NCBI GenBank assembly: GCA_903908025.1
Contig: CAIVQM010000332.1
Coordinates: 1-8,229, forward strand
Length of the DNA: 8,229 nt
Direction of reading: 5' to 3'
Source of the DNA: an uncultured bacterium
GTDB lineage: Bacteria > Actinomycetota > Actinomycetes > S36-B12
Within the stretch, counting starts at the first letter, position 1, and each line of letters opens with the position of its first letter. Below the pieces are notes generated by a model. The model had not been told where the DNA came from and ran no database searches. It worked only from the letters and a program-made list of their open reading frames with translations. A program made the position numbers and the translations under genes. Shown here piece by piece: positions 1 to 5,926 of this stretch.

Positions 1-1402
1 GCAAGACCTGGTCCGCCCGCGGGGCCGTTACGTCGGCCACGTGGCAGATCGCCGCGTCGCCGTCCAGTACGCCGGAGGCGACGAAGCCCGCGTAGTTGAC
101 CGCATCCTTCGCCGAGCCGTACGGCGGGGCGTACGCGAGTTCGAGATGCTCGAGGTCCTCGATCGTCATTCCGGCACGGATAGCGACGGCGAGGACGTCG
201 ATGCGCTTGTCGACGCCGTCGACCCCGACGGCCTGCGCGCCGAGGAGCTGGCCGCTTTGAGCGTCGAACAGCACCTTGAGATGCATCGCATGCGTTCCCG
301 GGTAGTACGACGCATGCCCGTTCGGATGGACATGGACCTTCAGGTAGTTGCGCCCGACCCGCTTCAGCGTGCGCTCTGTTGCACCCGTCATACCGGCGGT
401 CAATTCGAAGAGCTTGACGATGCCGGTGCCCTGGGTTGACGAATACGCCGACACCCGTCCCGCGATGTTGTCAGCCGCGATGCGTCCCTGCCGGTTCGCC
501 GGACCGGCCAGCGGAATGACGACCGGCTCCCCTGTCACGGTGTCGGTCACCTGCACTGAGTCGCCCACGCCGTAGATGCTCGGATCACTCGTGCGCATGT
601 GCTGGTCGGTGATGACGGCGCCGCGGTCGGACAGCTCAAGGCCCGCTGCACGTGCGAGTGAGCTTTCGGGCTTGACGCCGATGGCGAGGATGACGAGGTC
701 AGTGGTGATTCGCTCGTCATCGAGCTCGACGACGACCTTCCCGTTGTCATCTGCGAAGCCGGTCGCGCGCGTCGAGAGGAGCAGGCGCACACCATGGTCG
801 ACGAGGTTGTCCTGCAGGTGGGTGGCCATCTCCGGGTCAAGGACGGTCATCACCTGATCGAGTGCCTCGACGAGAGTGACCTCGACGCCACGGTGACGCA
901 GCGCCTCGACCATCTCGATGCCGATATACCCGCCACCGATCACAACGGCGGAGCGGACTCCGTCATCGAGGATCGCGATGATCGCGTCCATGTCAGGGAT
1001 ATTGCGAAGCGTGCGGATAAGCGGATGGTCGATACCGGGCAGTGGCGGACGCAACGGCGTGGCACCCGTCGCTAGAACGAGCGCGTCATAGCCCTCGCTG
1101 TATTCCTCACCCGTGTGTCGGTTGCGGACGGAGACGGACTTGGCTCCGCGATCAATACCGAGCACTTCGTGCCCGGTGCGGACGTCGAGGCCAAGGCTCT
1201 CGCGCAAGCTGAGCGGAGTCTGCAGCAGCAGCGCATCACGCTCGGTGATGTCACCACCGATGTGGTACGGCAACCCGCAGTTGGCGAACGATACGTAGTC
1301 GTCGCGCTCCAGCACCACGATCTCCGCCTGCTCATCGAGCCGGCGCAGACGCGCAGCTGCGGACATGCCTCCGGCGACTCCACCGACGACGACGACCTTC
1401 AT
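1..1402 (-). CDS. CoA-disulfide / CoA-persulfide reductase (FAD/NAD(P)H), C-terminus cut by left window edge
   Basis: Flavoprotein of the pyridine nucleotide-disulfide oxidoreductase family. Characterised members use NAD(P)H to reduce CoA disulfide or CoA persulfide in the cytoplasm. 467 codons are visible, open to base 1. Seen: N-terminal FAD motif GGVAGGMSAAARLRR (residues 7-21); the single redox Cys C42 in SFANCGLPY, diagnostic of the CoADR/NADH oxidase/Npsr branch; ATGATP (111-116); NAD(P)H Rossmann motif VIGGGYIGIE (154-163); second FAD motif IYGVGD (276-281); dimerisation-domain signature YAPPYGSAKDAVNYAGF (424-440). The catalytic core of the family ends near residue 445, and the frame continues with a linker-like stretch to the edge. 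A C-terminal rhodanese domain (CoADR-Rhd) is therefore likely, but it is not visible. The start ATG has a good RBS (GAGAGGAA, 1408-1415). It lies 37 nt downstream of the membrane protein gene, probably in one transcript driven from the palindromic operator at 1931. An NADH oxidase is the alternative, less likely given YAPPYGSA and the operator. Confidence 0.9.
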   Translation of the reverse strand, partial: MKVVVVGGVAGGMSAAARLRRLDEQAEIVVLERDDYVSFANCGLPYHIGGDITERDALLLQTPLSLRESLGLDVRTGHEVLGIDRGAKSVSVRNRHTGEEYSEGYDALVLATGATPLRPPLPGIDHPLIRTLRNIPDMDAIIAILDDGVRSAVVIGGGYIGIEMVEALRHRGVEVTLVEALDQVMTVLDPEMATHLQDNLVDHGVRLLLSTRATGFADDNGKVVVELDDERITTDLVILAIGVKPESSLARAAGLELSDRGAVITDQHMRTSDPSIYGVGDSVQVTDTVTGEPVVIPLAGPANRQGRIAADNIAGRVSAYSSTQGTGIVKLFELTAGMTGATERTLKRVGRNYLKVHVHPNGHASYYPGTHAMHLKVLFDAQSGQLLGAQAVGVDGVDKRIDVLAVAIRAGMTIEDLEHLELAYAPPYGSAKDAVNYAGFVASGVLDGDAAICHVADVTAPRADQVL

Positions 1403-1439
1403 GTGAGTTCCTCTCAAGGTGTTTGACGTGCGGTGTTAT

Positions 1440-1919
1440 CTAGATACTGACAGGGCAGGACGTCTCGTTGCGCAGCCTGATCCGCAGGGCAACGACCATC
1501 AGCGCGATGGATGCCAGTGCCAGAAACGGTTGAAACGGTGCGAACCAGGTGACAGCACCCGAAGCGCCCAATGCCAGCAGCACGAGCTTGTTGCAGACCG
1601 GGCAGCCCACCGCGAAGAAGGTGACCAACGTGCCGGCCATACCGAGCTTGGTCGGCGCGTCGATATCGTCCTTCGAGGGCGTTCCCGCCGAGGCTGCCCC
1701 CGTGCGCACGTAGGTCGCGACGAGCAGTCCCCCCAGAATCGCCGTCACGATGACGACGGGGTACGACCACCACGTCACGGCGACACTGCGACCGAAGACC
1801 GGGTTCGGGATGACGGCGGTCGGCAGGGCGACGAGCACGGCAATGAGGACCCCACTGAGCACGGCCACCAGCCACCTCGGGCGGGGCCACGTCGTCATCG
1901 ACGCGCATGCGGACCACAT
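1440..1919 (-). CDS. Small integral membrane protein with CPVC motif, function unknown
   Basis: 159-aa hydrophobic protein with about four predicted membrane segments (residues 16-36, 53-71, 93-118, 131-147). A CPVC motif (C106, C109) lies inside the third segment in the context FFAVGCPVCNKLVLLALG. Further cysteines are C5 and C154. I do not recognise a characterised homologue. A CXXC within a membrane helix would suit metal binding or thiol/disulfide or sulfur handling, as inference. The start is chosen at 1919 because a strong promoter (TTGGAA, 17 bp, TATGCT; 1956 to 1928) predicts transcription beginning at about 1920-1921, which makes this ATG leaderless. The in-frame ATG at 1898 (152 aa) has no evident Shine-Dalgarno. 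It is the first gene of a leftward operon with the CoA-disulfide reductase and is directly behind the CsoR/CstR-like palindrome, so it should respond to the same signal. Confidence 0.8.
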   Translation of the reverse strand: MWSACASMTTWPRPRWLVAVLSGVLIAVLVALPTAVIPNPVFGRSVAVTWWSYPVVIVTAILGGLLVATYVRTGAASAGTPSKDDIDAPTKLGMAGTLVTFFAVGCPVCNKLVLLALGASGAVTWFAPFQPFLALASIALMVVALRIRLRNETSCPVSI

Positions 1920-1927
1920 GGGGCGAT

Positions 1928-1956
1928 AGCATACCCCTAGGGGTATTTGATTCCAA
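1928..1956 (-). promoter_or_regulatory. Leftward promoter for the CPVC membrane protein / CoA-disulfide reductase operon
   Basis: Reading the minus strand, -35 TTGGAA (1956-1951) and -10 TATGCT (1933-1928) are separated by exactly 17 bp. The palindromic operator fills the spacer and supplies the first three bases (TAT) of the -10 box. A repressor bound there would block RNA polymerase. The expected start point falls at or next to the ATG at 1919, giving a leaderless mRNA. Confidence 0.6.
1931..1946. promoter_or_regulatory. CsoR/CstR-family operator, copy 1 (perfect 16-bp palindrome)
   Basis: ATACCCCTAGGGGTAT is a perfect palindrome in the gap between divergent genes. G-rich inverted repeats of the form TACCCC-N2-GGGGTA are the known binding sites of the CsoR/CstR/RcnR repressor family, which release DNA on binding Cu(I) (CsoR), Ni/Co (RcnR) or on reaction with persulfide (CstR). 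An identical copy lies at 3650. The neighbouring CoA-persulfide-type reductase favours CstR-like sensing. Copper-type genes further right keep CsoR possible. No repressor gene of this family is in the window. Confidence 0.8.
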
Positions 1957-1978
1957 AGAACTGAGGCAGATGGCACCC

Positions 1979-3025
1979 ATGAACCCACACCGGCATCCCG
2001 CGTGGTTCGGCTCGGTGATGGGCACCGGTGCCCTCTCGCTCGCCATCGCCGCTCAGGGCACCACCTGGCAATGGACCTGGCTCAACCCGGTTGCGGTTGC
2101 CTTCCTGCTGCTGGCGAGCGTGCTCGCGGTGGTTCTCCTGCCGCGCTACGTGCACCGACTCGGTAACCGAGAGACCCTCCGGGCAGAGATCGCCGACCCT
2201 GCTCACGGTGCGATGCTCGCCACGCTGCCGGCAGGTTTGCTCGTTCTCGCCGTGGCCTGGGGTCGCATCGGCCCGAGCCTGGTTCCGACCGGCCTCGCGC
2301 TGTGGATCGACGGCATCCTGCTCGTCGTCGGCCTCGTTATCGCCGTCGCGCTCGGAATCACCTGGTCTGCAGCCATGCTGCGGGGAGCGATTGGCTTGGA
2401 GGCCGTCAATGGCGGCTGGCTGATCCCCCCGGTGATGAACCTGCTCGTCCCCCTCGCTCTCGCTCCGCTGATCGTCGCTAATCCGCAGGCTGCCTCCGGA
2501 CTGGTGCTCGCGGGCTTTGCGTTCTATGGAATAGGGGCGCTGCTTTTCATCGCGATCCTGACGCTGCTGATTGCGCGACTTGCCCTGCGTGAGCCAATGC
2601 CCGCGCCGATGGCAGCTTCCTTGTGGATCCCCCTGGCACCGGCCGGCATGATCGGCCTCGCGCTGCTCCGACTTCTTCAGGCAGCGACCGAGGCAGGCGT
2701 ACCGGGCTTCAGCGGCGCAAGCGCAGGTGTTGTTGTTGCTGCGATGGGCATCGGATTCGGCCTCTGGTGGGCCGGGTTCGCCGCACTCGAACTCCACCGC
2801 ATGCGCCAGAGCGGTGGCGTGCCGTTGCACCCGGGCTGGTGGGGGTTCGTCTTCCCGGTCGGCGCGATGTCCCTGTCGATCGCGGCCGTTGGGGTGGCGA
2901 CCGGTGTCTGGCTGGTCCAGGTACTCGGTCTGCTGGCCACGATCGTGCTCGCCCTGCTGTGGTTGTACATCGCGGCACGGACCGTCCGGCTCCTCTTGCG
3001 GCGCAGTGTTCGAGCGCCCGGCTAG
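1979..3025 (+). CDS. TDT/SLAC1-family transporter (tellurite-resistance/dicarboxylate/sulfite type)
   Basis: 348-aa polytopic inner-membrane protein with about ten hydrophobic helices, the length and topology usual for the TDT (TehA/Mae1/SSU1/SLAC1) anion channel and transporter family. The N-terminal family signature HPAWFGSVMGTGALS (residues 6-20) recurs in diverged form as HPGWWGFVFPVGAMS (284-298). Family members move small anions: malate, nitrate/chloride, sulfite (yeast SSU1) or confer tellurite resistance (TehA). The substrate cannot be read from sequence. Sulfite or a related sulfur anion is a reasonable inference from the divergent CoA-disulfide/persulfide reductase and the CsoR/CstR-like operator 32 bp upstream. 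Start: ATG at 1979 gives the canonical N-terminus but has GAGG 12 nt upstream. ATG at 1970 adds three residues and has the GAGG only 3 nt away. An upstream ATG at 1907 lies before the operator and is unlikely. The zinc-ribbon gene follows after 12 nt. Confidence 0.85.
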   Translation: MNPHRHPAWFGSVMGTGALSLAIAAQGTTWQWTWLNPVAVAFLLLASVLAVVLLPRYVHRLGNRETLRAEIADPAHGAMLATLPAGLLVLAVAWGRIGPSLVPTGLALWIDGILLVVGLVIAVALGITWSAAMLRGAIGLEAVNGGWLIPPVMNLLVPLALAPLIVANPQAASGLVLAGFAFYGIGALLFIAILTLLIARLALREPMPAPMAASLWIPLAPAGMIGLALLRLLQAATEAGVPGFSGASAGVVVAAMGIGFGLWWAGFAALELHRMRQSGGVPLHPGWWGFVFPVGAMSLSIAAVGVATGVWLVQVLGLLATIVLALLWLYIAARTVRLLLRRSVRAPG

Positions 3026-3037
3026 GCGATACCGATC

Positions 3038-3667
3038 ATGCTGCGCGCGGCGCTCGACGGTTCCCTGGCCGCCGCTCGACCTGATCTGGCCGACGAGGCC
3101 GATGGCTGGGACCCGTCCACGTACCGCCCCGGATCACGAGCACACCTGCCCTGGCGATGCGCCGACTGCGGCACGACGTGGTCGGCGGAGATCCGTAACC
3201 GCATCCGTGGGTTTGCGGCCTGCCCCACCTGCCATCGCAACAGCCATCCACCTCTGGCCGTCACGCATCCCGGTATTGCCGCGGAACTGCTGCCGCCCTA
3301 CGACCCGACTCGCCTCACGCAGGGCAGCAAGGAGAAGGTCTGGTGGCGCGGACCACGTGGCCACATCTGGCAGGCTGCCATCGCCAACCGGGCCAAGGGC
3401 TCCGGCTGTCCCGTGTGCGCGAAGGGGGCCGGGGGTCGAGCCAGGCAGCTGCCGGTTACGGGGCGCTCGCTCGCCGACCTGCGAGCAGATATTGCCGACG
3501 AGGCCGATGGCTGGGATCCACGCGCCTACCGGCCTGGCTCAAGTGCCCGCTTGCCGTGGCGGTGCACGTCGTGCGGCCACGAATGGTTCGCGACGATCTA
3601 TCGGCGCACCCACGGACAGCGCTGTCCGGCCTGCGCGGCTGGCGAACTGATACCCCTAGGGGTATAG
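3038..3667 (+). CDS. Three-repeat treble-clef zinc-ribbon protein (DUF4379-like)
   Basis: 209-aa soluble protein built from three tandem units of the type W-x-C-x2-C-x3-W ... CPxC, matching the treble-clef/zinc-ribbon family Pfam calls DUF4379. These are sometimes associated with restriction-like or nucleic-acid-binding proteins; function here is unknown. Repeat 1 (residues about 8-68) has C41, C44, C62, C65. Repeat 3 (about 144-201) has C176, C179, C196, C199. Repeat 2 (about 73-128) keeps only C124 and C127; its first pair is replaced by WRGPRGHIW, so it may not bind zinc. Repeats 1 and 3 share ADEADGWDP and a 23-nt exact DNA repeat, pointing to a recent internal duplication. The start at 3038 is 12 nt after the transporter stop and in the same frame, with only a weak RBS. 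Likely co-transcribed with, or translationally dependent on, the transporter. The last codons (ELIPLGV-stop) are made of operator copy 2. Confidence 0.8.
   Translation: MLRAALDGSLAAARPDLADEADGWDPSTYRPGSRAHLPWRCADCGTTWSAEIRNRIRGFAACPTCHRNSHPPLAVTHPGIAAELLPPYDPTRLTQGSKEKVWWRGPRGHIWQAAIANRAKGSGCPVCAKGAGGRARQLPVTGRSLADLRADIADEADGWDPRAYRPGSSARLPWRCTSCGHEWFATIYRRTHGQRCPACAAGELIPLGV
3089..3516 (+). repeat. Direct 23-nt repeat inside the zinc-ribbon gene (3089-3111 and 3494-3516)
   Basis: An exact 23-nt direct repeat beginning GCCGACGAGGCC occurs at 3089-3111 and again at 3494-3516, encoding ADEADGW in both places. Flanking DNA has diverged more than the protein. It marks duplication of repeat unit 1 to give unit 3 (or the reverse) and is a plausible site for deletion of the intervening 405 bp, which would leave an in-frame one-repeat protein. 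Confidence 0.8.
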
Positions 3668-3668
3668 T
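3640..3668 (+). promoter_or_regulatory. Promoter for the 57-aa Cys-rich protein
   Basis: -10 TATAGT (3663-3668) is preceded by a 17-bp spacer and a weak -35 TGGCGA (3640-3645, three of six matches to TTGACA). Operator copy 2 occupies the spacer and the first three bases of the -10, the same layout as the leftward promoter at 1928-1956. The promoter lies within the 3' end of the zinc-ribbon gene. It would give a leader of roughly 40 nt before the ATG at 3715. Confidence 0.6.
3650..3665. promoter_or_regulatory. CsoR/CstR-family operator, copy 2 (identical 16-bp palindrome)
   Basis: ATACCCCTAGGGGTAT, identical base for base to the copy at 1931-1946. It encodes the C-terminal IPLGV of the zinc-ribbon protein and ends two bases before that gene's last base. 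It sits 49 bp upstream of the Cys-rich protein's ATG, so this small gene should belong to the same regulon as the reductase and transporter genes. Confidence 0.8.
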
Positions 3669-3714
3669 CACCTCACCGCGTGCCAGTTGGCGCCGCCGAC
3701 CGAGAGGGACCTCC

Positions 3715-3888
3715 ATGTGCCATCAGACCACCTGCCGCGCCTGCAAGAAGAAGACGTGGGCCGGATGTGGCCAGCACAAGAACGAGGTCCTGCGCGGGGT
3801 TCCGAAGAACGAGCGCTGCTCCTGCACCGCGGCTGAGAAGGCGGCGGCCAAGAAGGGCGGCTTCTTCGGCCGGCTCTTCGGCGGCTGA
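3715..3888 (+). CDS. 57-aa Cys-rich putative metal- or thiol-binding protein
   Basis: Small soluble protein with six cysteines (C2, C7, C10, C18, C35, C37) and H3, H21 in its first 37 residues, including CRAC and CSC. This is followed by a Lys/Ala-rich stretch and the C-terminal tail GGFFGRLFGG. The pattern MC-x4-CxxCxKxTWxGCGxH...GVPxxxRC recalls an uncharacterised family of small bacterial and fungal proteins that I know only as hypothetical. Enough ligands exist for one zinc- or copper-type site; this is inference. The start is set by a strong RBS, GAGAGGG (3702-3708), six nt before the ATG, although the frame stays open far upstream through the zinc-ribbon gene. It is driven by its own promoter under operator copy 2. 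It ends only 6 nt from the stop of the convergent histidine kinase, with no visible terminator between. Role proposals: metal buffer or persulfide target. Confidence 0.8.
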   Translation: MCHQTTCRACKKKTWAGCGQHKNEVLRGVPKNERCSCTAAEKAAAKKGGFFGRLFGG

Positions 3889-3894
3889 CCAGCC

Positions 3895-5253
3895 TCAGGA
3901 CGGACGCACGATCGGCATGGTGATCGTGAACGTCGCACCTGTTCGTCCGTCCGACATCGCGTCGACCTGACCGCCATGGGCCAGCACAATCTCGTGGACG
4001 ACCGCGAGCCCAATGCCCGAACCGGCGACATCGCGATCCGCCGACCCTCGCCACAGCCGGTCAAAGACATGCGGCAGATCAGCCGGGTCAATGCCGGGAC
4101 CGGTGTCGGACACTTCGAGCACGGCATCACTCGCCGTCCGTCGAACCACCACCCGCACCTCGTCACCTTCGCGGCAGTAACGGGCGGCATTGCCCAAAAG
4201 GTTGCCGACGGCCTGATGCAGTCGATCCGAATCGCCGTCGACGACCACATCCGAGGAAACATCACTCGTCACCCGCAGACCCGCAGCAACCAGCGAAGCA
4301 AGCGAAGCCGACAGCGCCTCGTTCACCAGGAGGCCGAGATCCAGCGGTGATCGGCGAAGGGACAGCTGCTGCGACTGAGCGGCCGACAGCGCGGCGAGGT
4401 CATCGACGACCCGGCCCAGTCGCACCGACTGAGCATGCAGGGCGGCGAGCCGCTCGGCGTCGGGATCGACGAGGCCATCACGCAGTTCCTCAAGCCCTGC
4501 CTGCAGGGCGGCGAGCGGAGTTCGCAGCTCATGGGCGACATCGGCCGCCATCCGCTGCCGGGTCTGCTCAGCACGGACGACATCGTCGGCTGTCGCATCG
4601 AACGCACGTGCCAGCTCACCGAGCTCACCCGGTGCCGAGGTGTCAGTGGCCGCGGCTCGCGCTGTGCGGTCGCCGGCAGCGAAGGACCGGGCTACCACGG
4701 ACAGGCGCACGAGCGGACGCGTAATGCGCCCGGATACAAACCACGACACGAGCACAGCAACGATCAGGGAGGCAACAGCGGCAAGGATGATCCACGTCCA
4801 CGCAATACTCTGCGCCGTCGTCGCCGCCTGCCCGCCGAATCCCACTCGGACACTGCCGACCGTGACCCCGTCGACTACGACAGGTGCCGTGAGGCCACCG
4901 CGCGACTGGCCGCCCATGCCGCCGCCCTGCATCATGCCCGTGGGTGTCGCGACGGACTCGCCGCTGGCGTCACGCACAACCAGGCTGCCGCCCGAAGAGG
5001 TGGCGATGTCGAACGCTCGAGTGAGGTCGGCATTCGACCAGCCGCCCGCTGACCGGTAGGAATCGGCTGCCGCCACCGCCGTCGCGTTGACGACTGTCTG
5101 GCGCTGCTCATCCTCACCGGCAGTGAGTCCACGAGCAGTGCCGATGAGTGCGGCGACAGTCAGCACGATCACTGACGACAGTGCGACGAGAACGAAGGCG
5201 GCGAGCAGCCGACGGCCCAGCGGACCAAGGGTGCTGGGCGTGTCACGCGTCAT
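3895..5253 (-). CDS. Membrane sensor histidine kinase, possible copper/metal sensor
   Basis: 452-aa sensor kinase of a two-component system. Order: TM1 (about 15-38), extracytoplasmic domain (39-148), TM2 (149-173), HAMP (174-227), dimerisation/phosphoacceptor domain with H241 in VAHELRTPL, and HATPase domain with N-box (N351, N355 in NLLGNAARY), G1 DTGPG (383-387), F-box VFDRLW (396-401) and G2 GSGIGL (411-416). All catalytic elements look intact. The sensor domain contains a Met/Gly-rich loop, TGMMQGGGMGG (105-115; M107, M108, M113), which could bind Cu(I) or Ag(I) as in other Met-rich periplasmic sites. This is inference; the signal is not proven. The start at 5253 overlaps the response regulator by 11 nt, the usual translational coupling; an upstream in-frame ATG at 5313 would lie deeper in that gene and is unlikely. 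The neighbouring DUF2202 and YcnI genes are candidate targets. Confidence 0.92.
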   Translation of the reverse strand: MTRDTPSTLGPLGRRLLAAFVLVALSSVIVLTVAALIGTARGLTAGEDEQRQTVVNATAVAAADSYRSAGGWSNADLTRAFDIATSSGGSLVVRDASGESVATPTGMMQGGGMGGQSRGGLTAPVVVDGVTVGSVRVGFGGQAATTAQSIAWTWIILAAVASLIVAVLVSWFVSGRITRPLVRLSVVARSFAAGDRTARAAATDTSAPGELGELARAFDATADDVVRAEQTRQRMAADVAHELRTPLAALQAGLEELRDGLVDPDAERLAALHAQSVRLGRVVDDLAALSAAQSQQLSLRRSPLDLGLLVNEALSASLASLVAAGLRVTSDVSSDVVVDGDSDRLHQAVGNLLGNAARYCREGDEVRVVVRRTASDAVLEVSDTGPGIDPADLPHVFDRLWRGSADRDVAGSGIGLAVVHEIVLAHGGQVDAMSDGRTGATFTITMPIVRPS

Positions 5254-5926
5254 GACGAAGTCCCAGCCGGTAGCCGACACCGAGAACGGTCTCCACGATC
5301 GATGCGGGATCATCGCCCAGCTTGCGTCGCAGATTCTTCACATGGGAGTCGATGGTCCGCTCGTATGCCGCGAACTCGTAGCCACGTACCCGGTTCACCA
5401 GTTCAGCGCGCGAGTACACCCGGCCGGGCGAACCAGCGAGAGTCGTCAGCACGCCCCATTCCGAGGGGGTCAGGTCAAGGAGTTGGCCATCGAGTGAGAC
5501 CTCGTGCCTGACCACATCAATGCGAAGGCGACCGTCGCCGAAGGAGTCGACGTCGCCCTGCTCGGTGACCCCGTGCCGGCCCAGCACCGCCGCAACCCGC
5601 AGCACCACCTCCTGCGGACTGAACGGCTTGCTGACGTAGTCGTCGGCGCCACGCTGAAGTCCGCGAATTCGATCCTCGACGGAGCTCCTGGCGGTCAGTG
5701 CGATCACGGCCACGCCCATCACCGTCGCGGTGTCGAGCACCTCGAGCCCGTCGATATCCGGCAGACCGAGGTCCAGCAGCACCAGGTCAGGTGCCGCACT
5801 CGCCAGAAGTAGGAGTGCCTCGGCCCCCGTACCCGTGCTCAGCACGGAATGGCCCGCCCGCTCGAGGTAGCGGCGGAGCAACTCCCGGATATCGCGTTCG
5901 TCCTCGACGATCAGGATGGACGGCAC
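5243..5926 (-). CDS. OmpR/PhoB-family response regulator
   Basis: 227-aa two-domain regulator. Receiver (1-118): acidic pocket E8/D9, phospho-acceptor D52 in LLDLGLPD, T78, K100 in SKPF. Winged-helix output domain (about 128-223) with the family signatures LTPSEWGVLTTLAGSPG (152-168), SRAELVNRV and TIDSHVKNLRRKLGDDP (191-207), ending VLGVGYRLG. It should bind DNA direct repeats near its own operon and in the divergent gap before 6099. Start: GTG at 5926 is preferred because AGGA lies 7 nt upstream and it places SILIVEDE at the N-terminus as in relatives. An ATG at 5956 would add ten residues with no family match and a poorer RBS. First gene of the operon with the kinase; 172 nt separate it from the divergent DUF2202 gene. 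Confidence 0.92.
   Translation of the reverse strand: MPSILIVEDERDIRELLRRYLERAGHSVLSTGTGAEALLLLASAAPDLVLLDLGLPDIDGLEVLDTATVMGVAVIALTARSSVEDRIRGLQRGADDYVSKPFSPQEVVLRVAAVLGRHGVTEQGDVDSFGDGRLRIDVVRHEVSLDGQLLDLTPSEWGVLTTLAGSPGRVYSRAELVNRVRGYEFAAYERTIDSHVKNLRRKLGDDPASIVETVLGVGYRLGLRHDA

Noticed and set aside
1907..1978. Upstream ATG at 1907 as start of the transporter
   Set aside because: It would place the operator and promoter inside the coding sequence and add 24 residues lacking family match; starts at 1970 or 1979 fit better.
1937..2830. 297-codon open frame on the minus strand opposite the TDT transporter
   Set aside because: The translation is rich in Glu, Arg, Gln, His and Asp with no family resemblance, and it mirrors the codon periodicity of the real plus-strand membrane protein gene.
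2727..3650. 307-codon plus-strand frame spanning the end of the transporter and the zinc-ribbon gene
   Set aside because: Arg/Pro/Ser-rich shadow of two well-supported genes in another frame; it crosses the gene boundary and has no RBS or domain.
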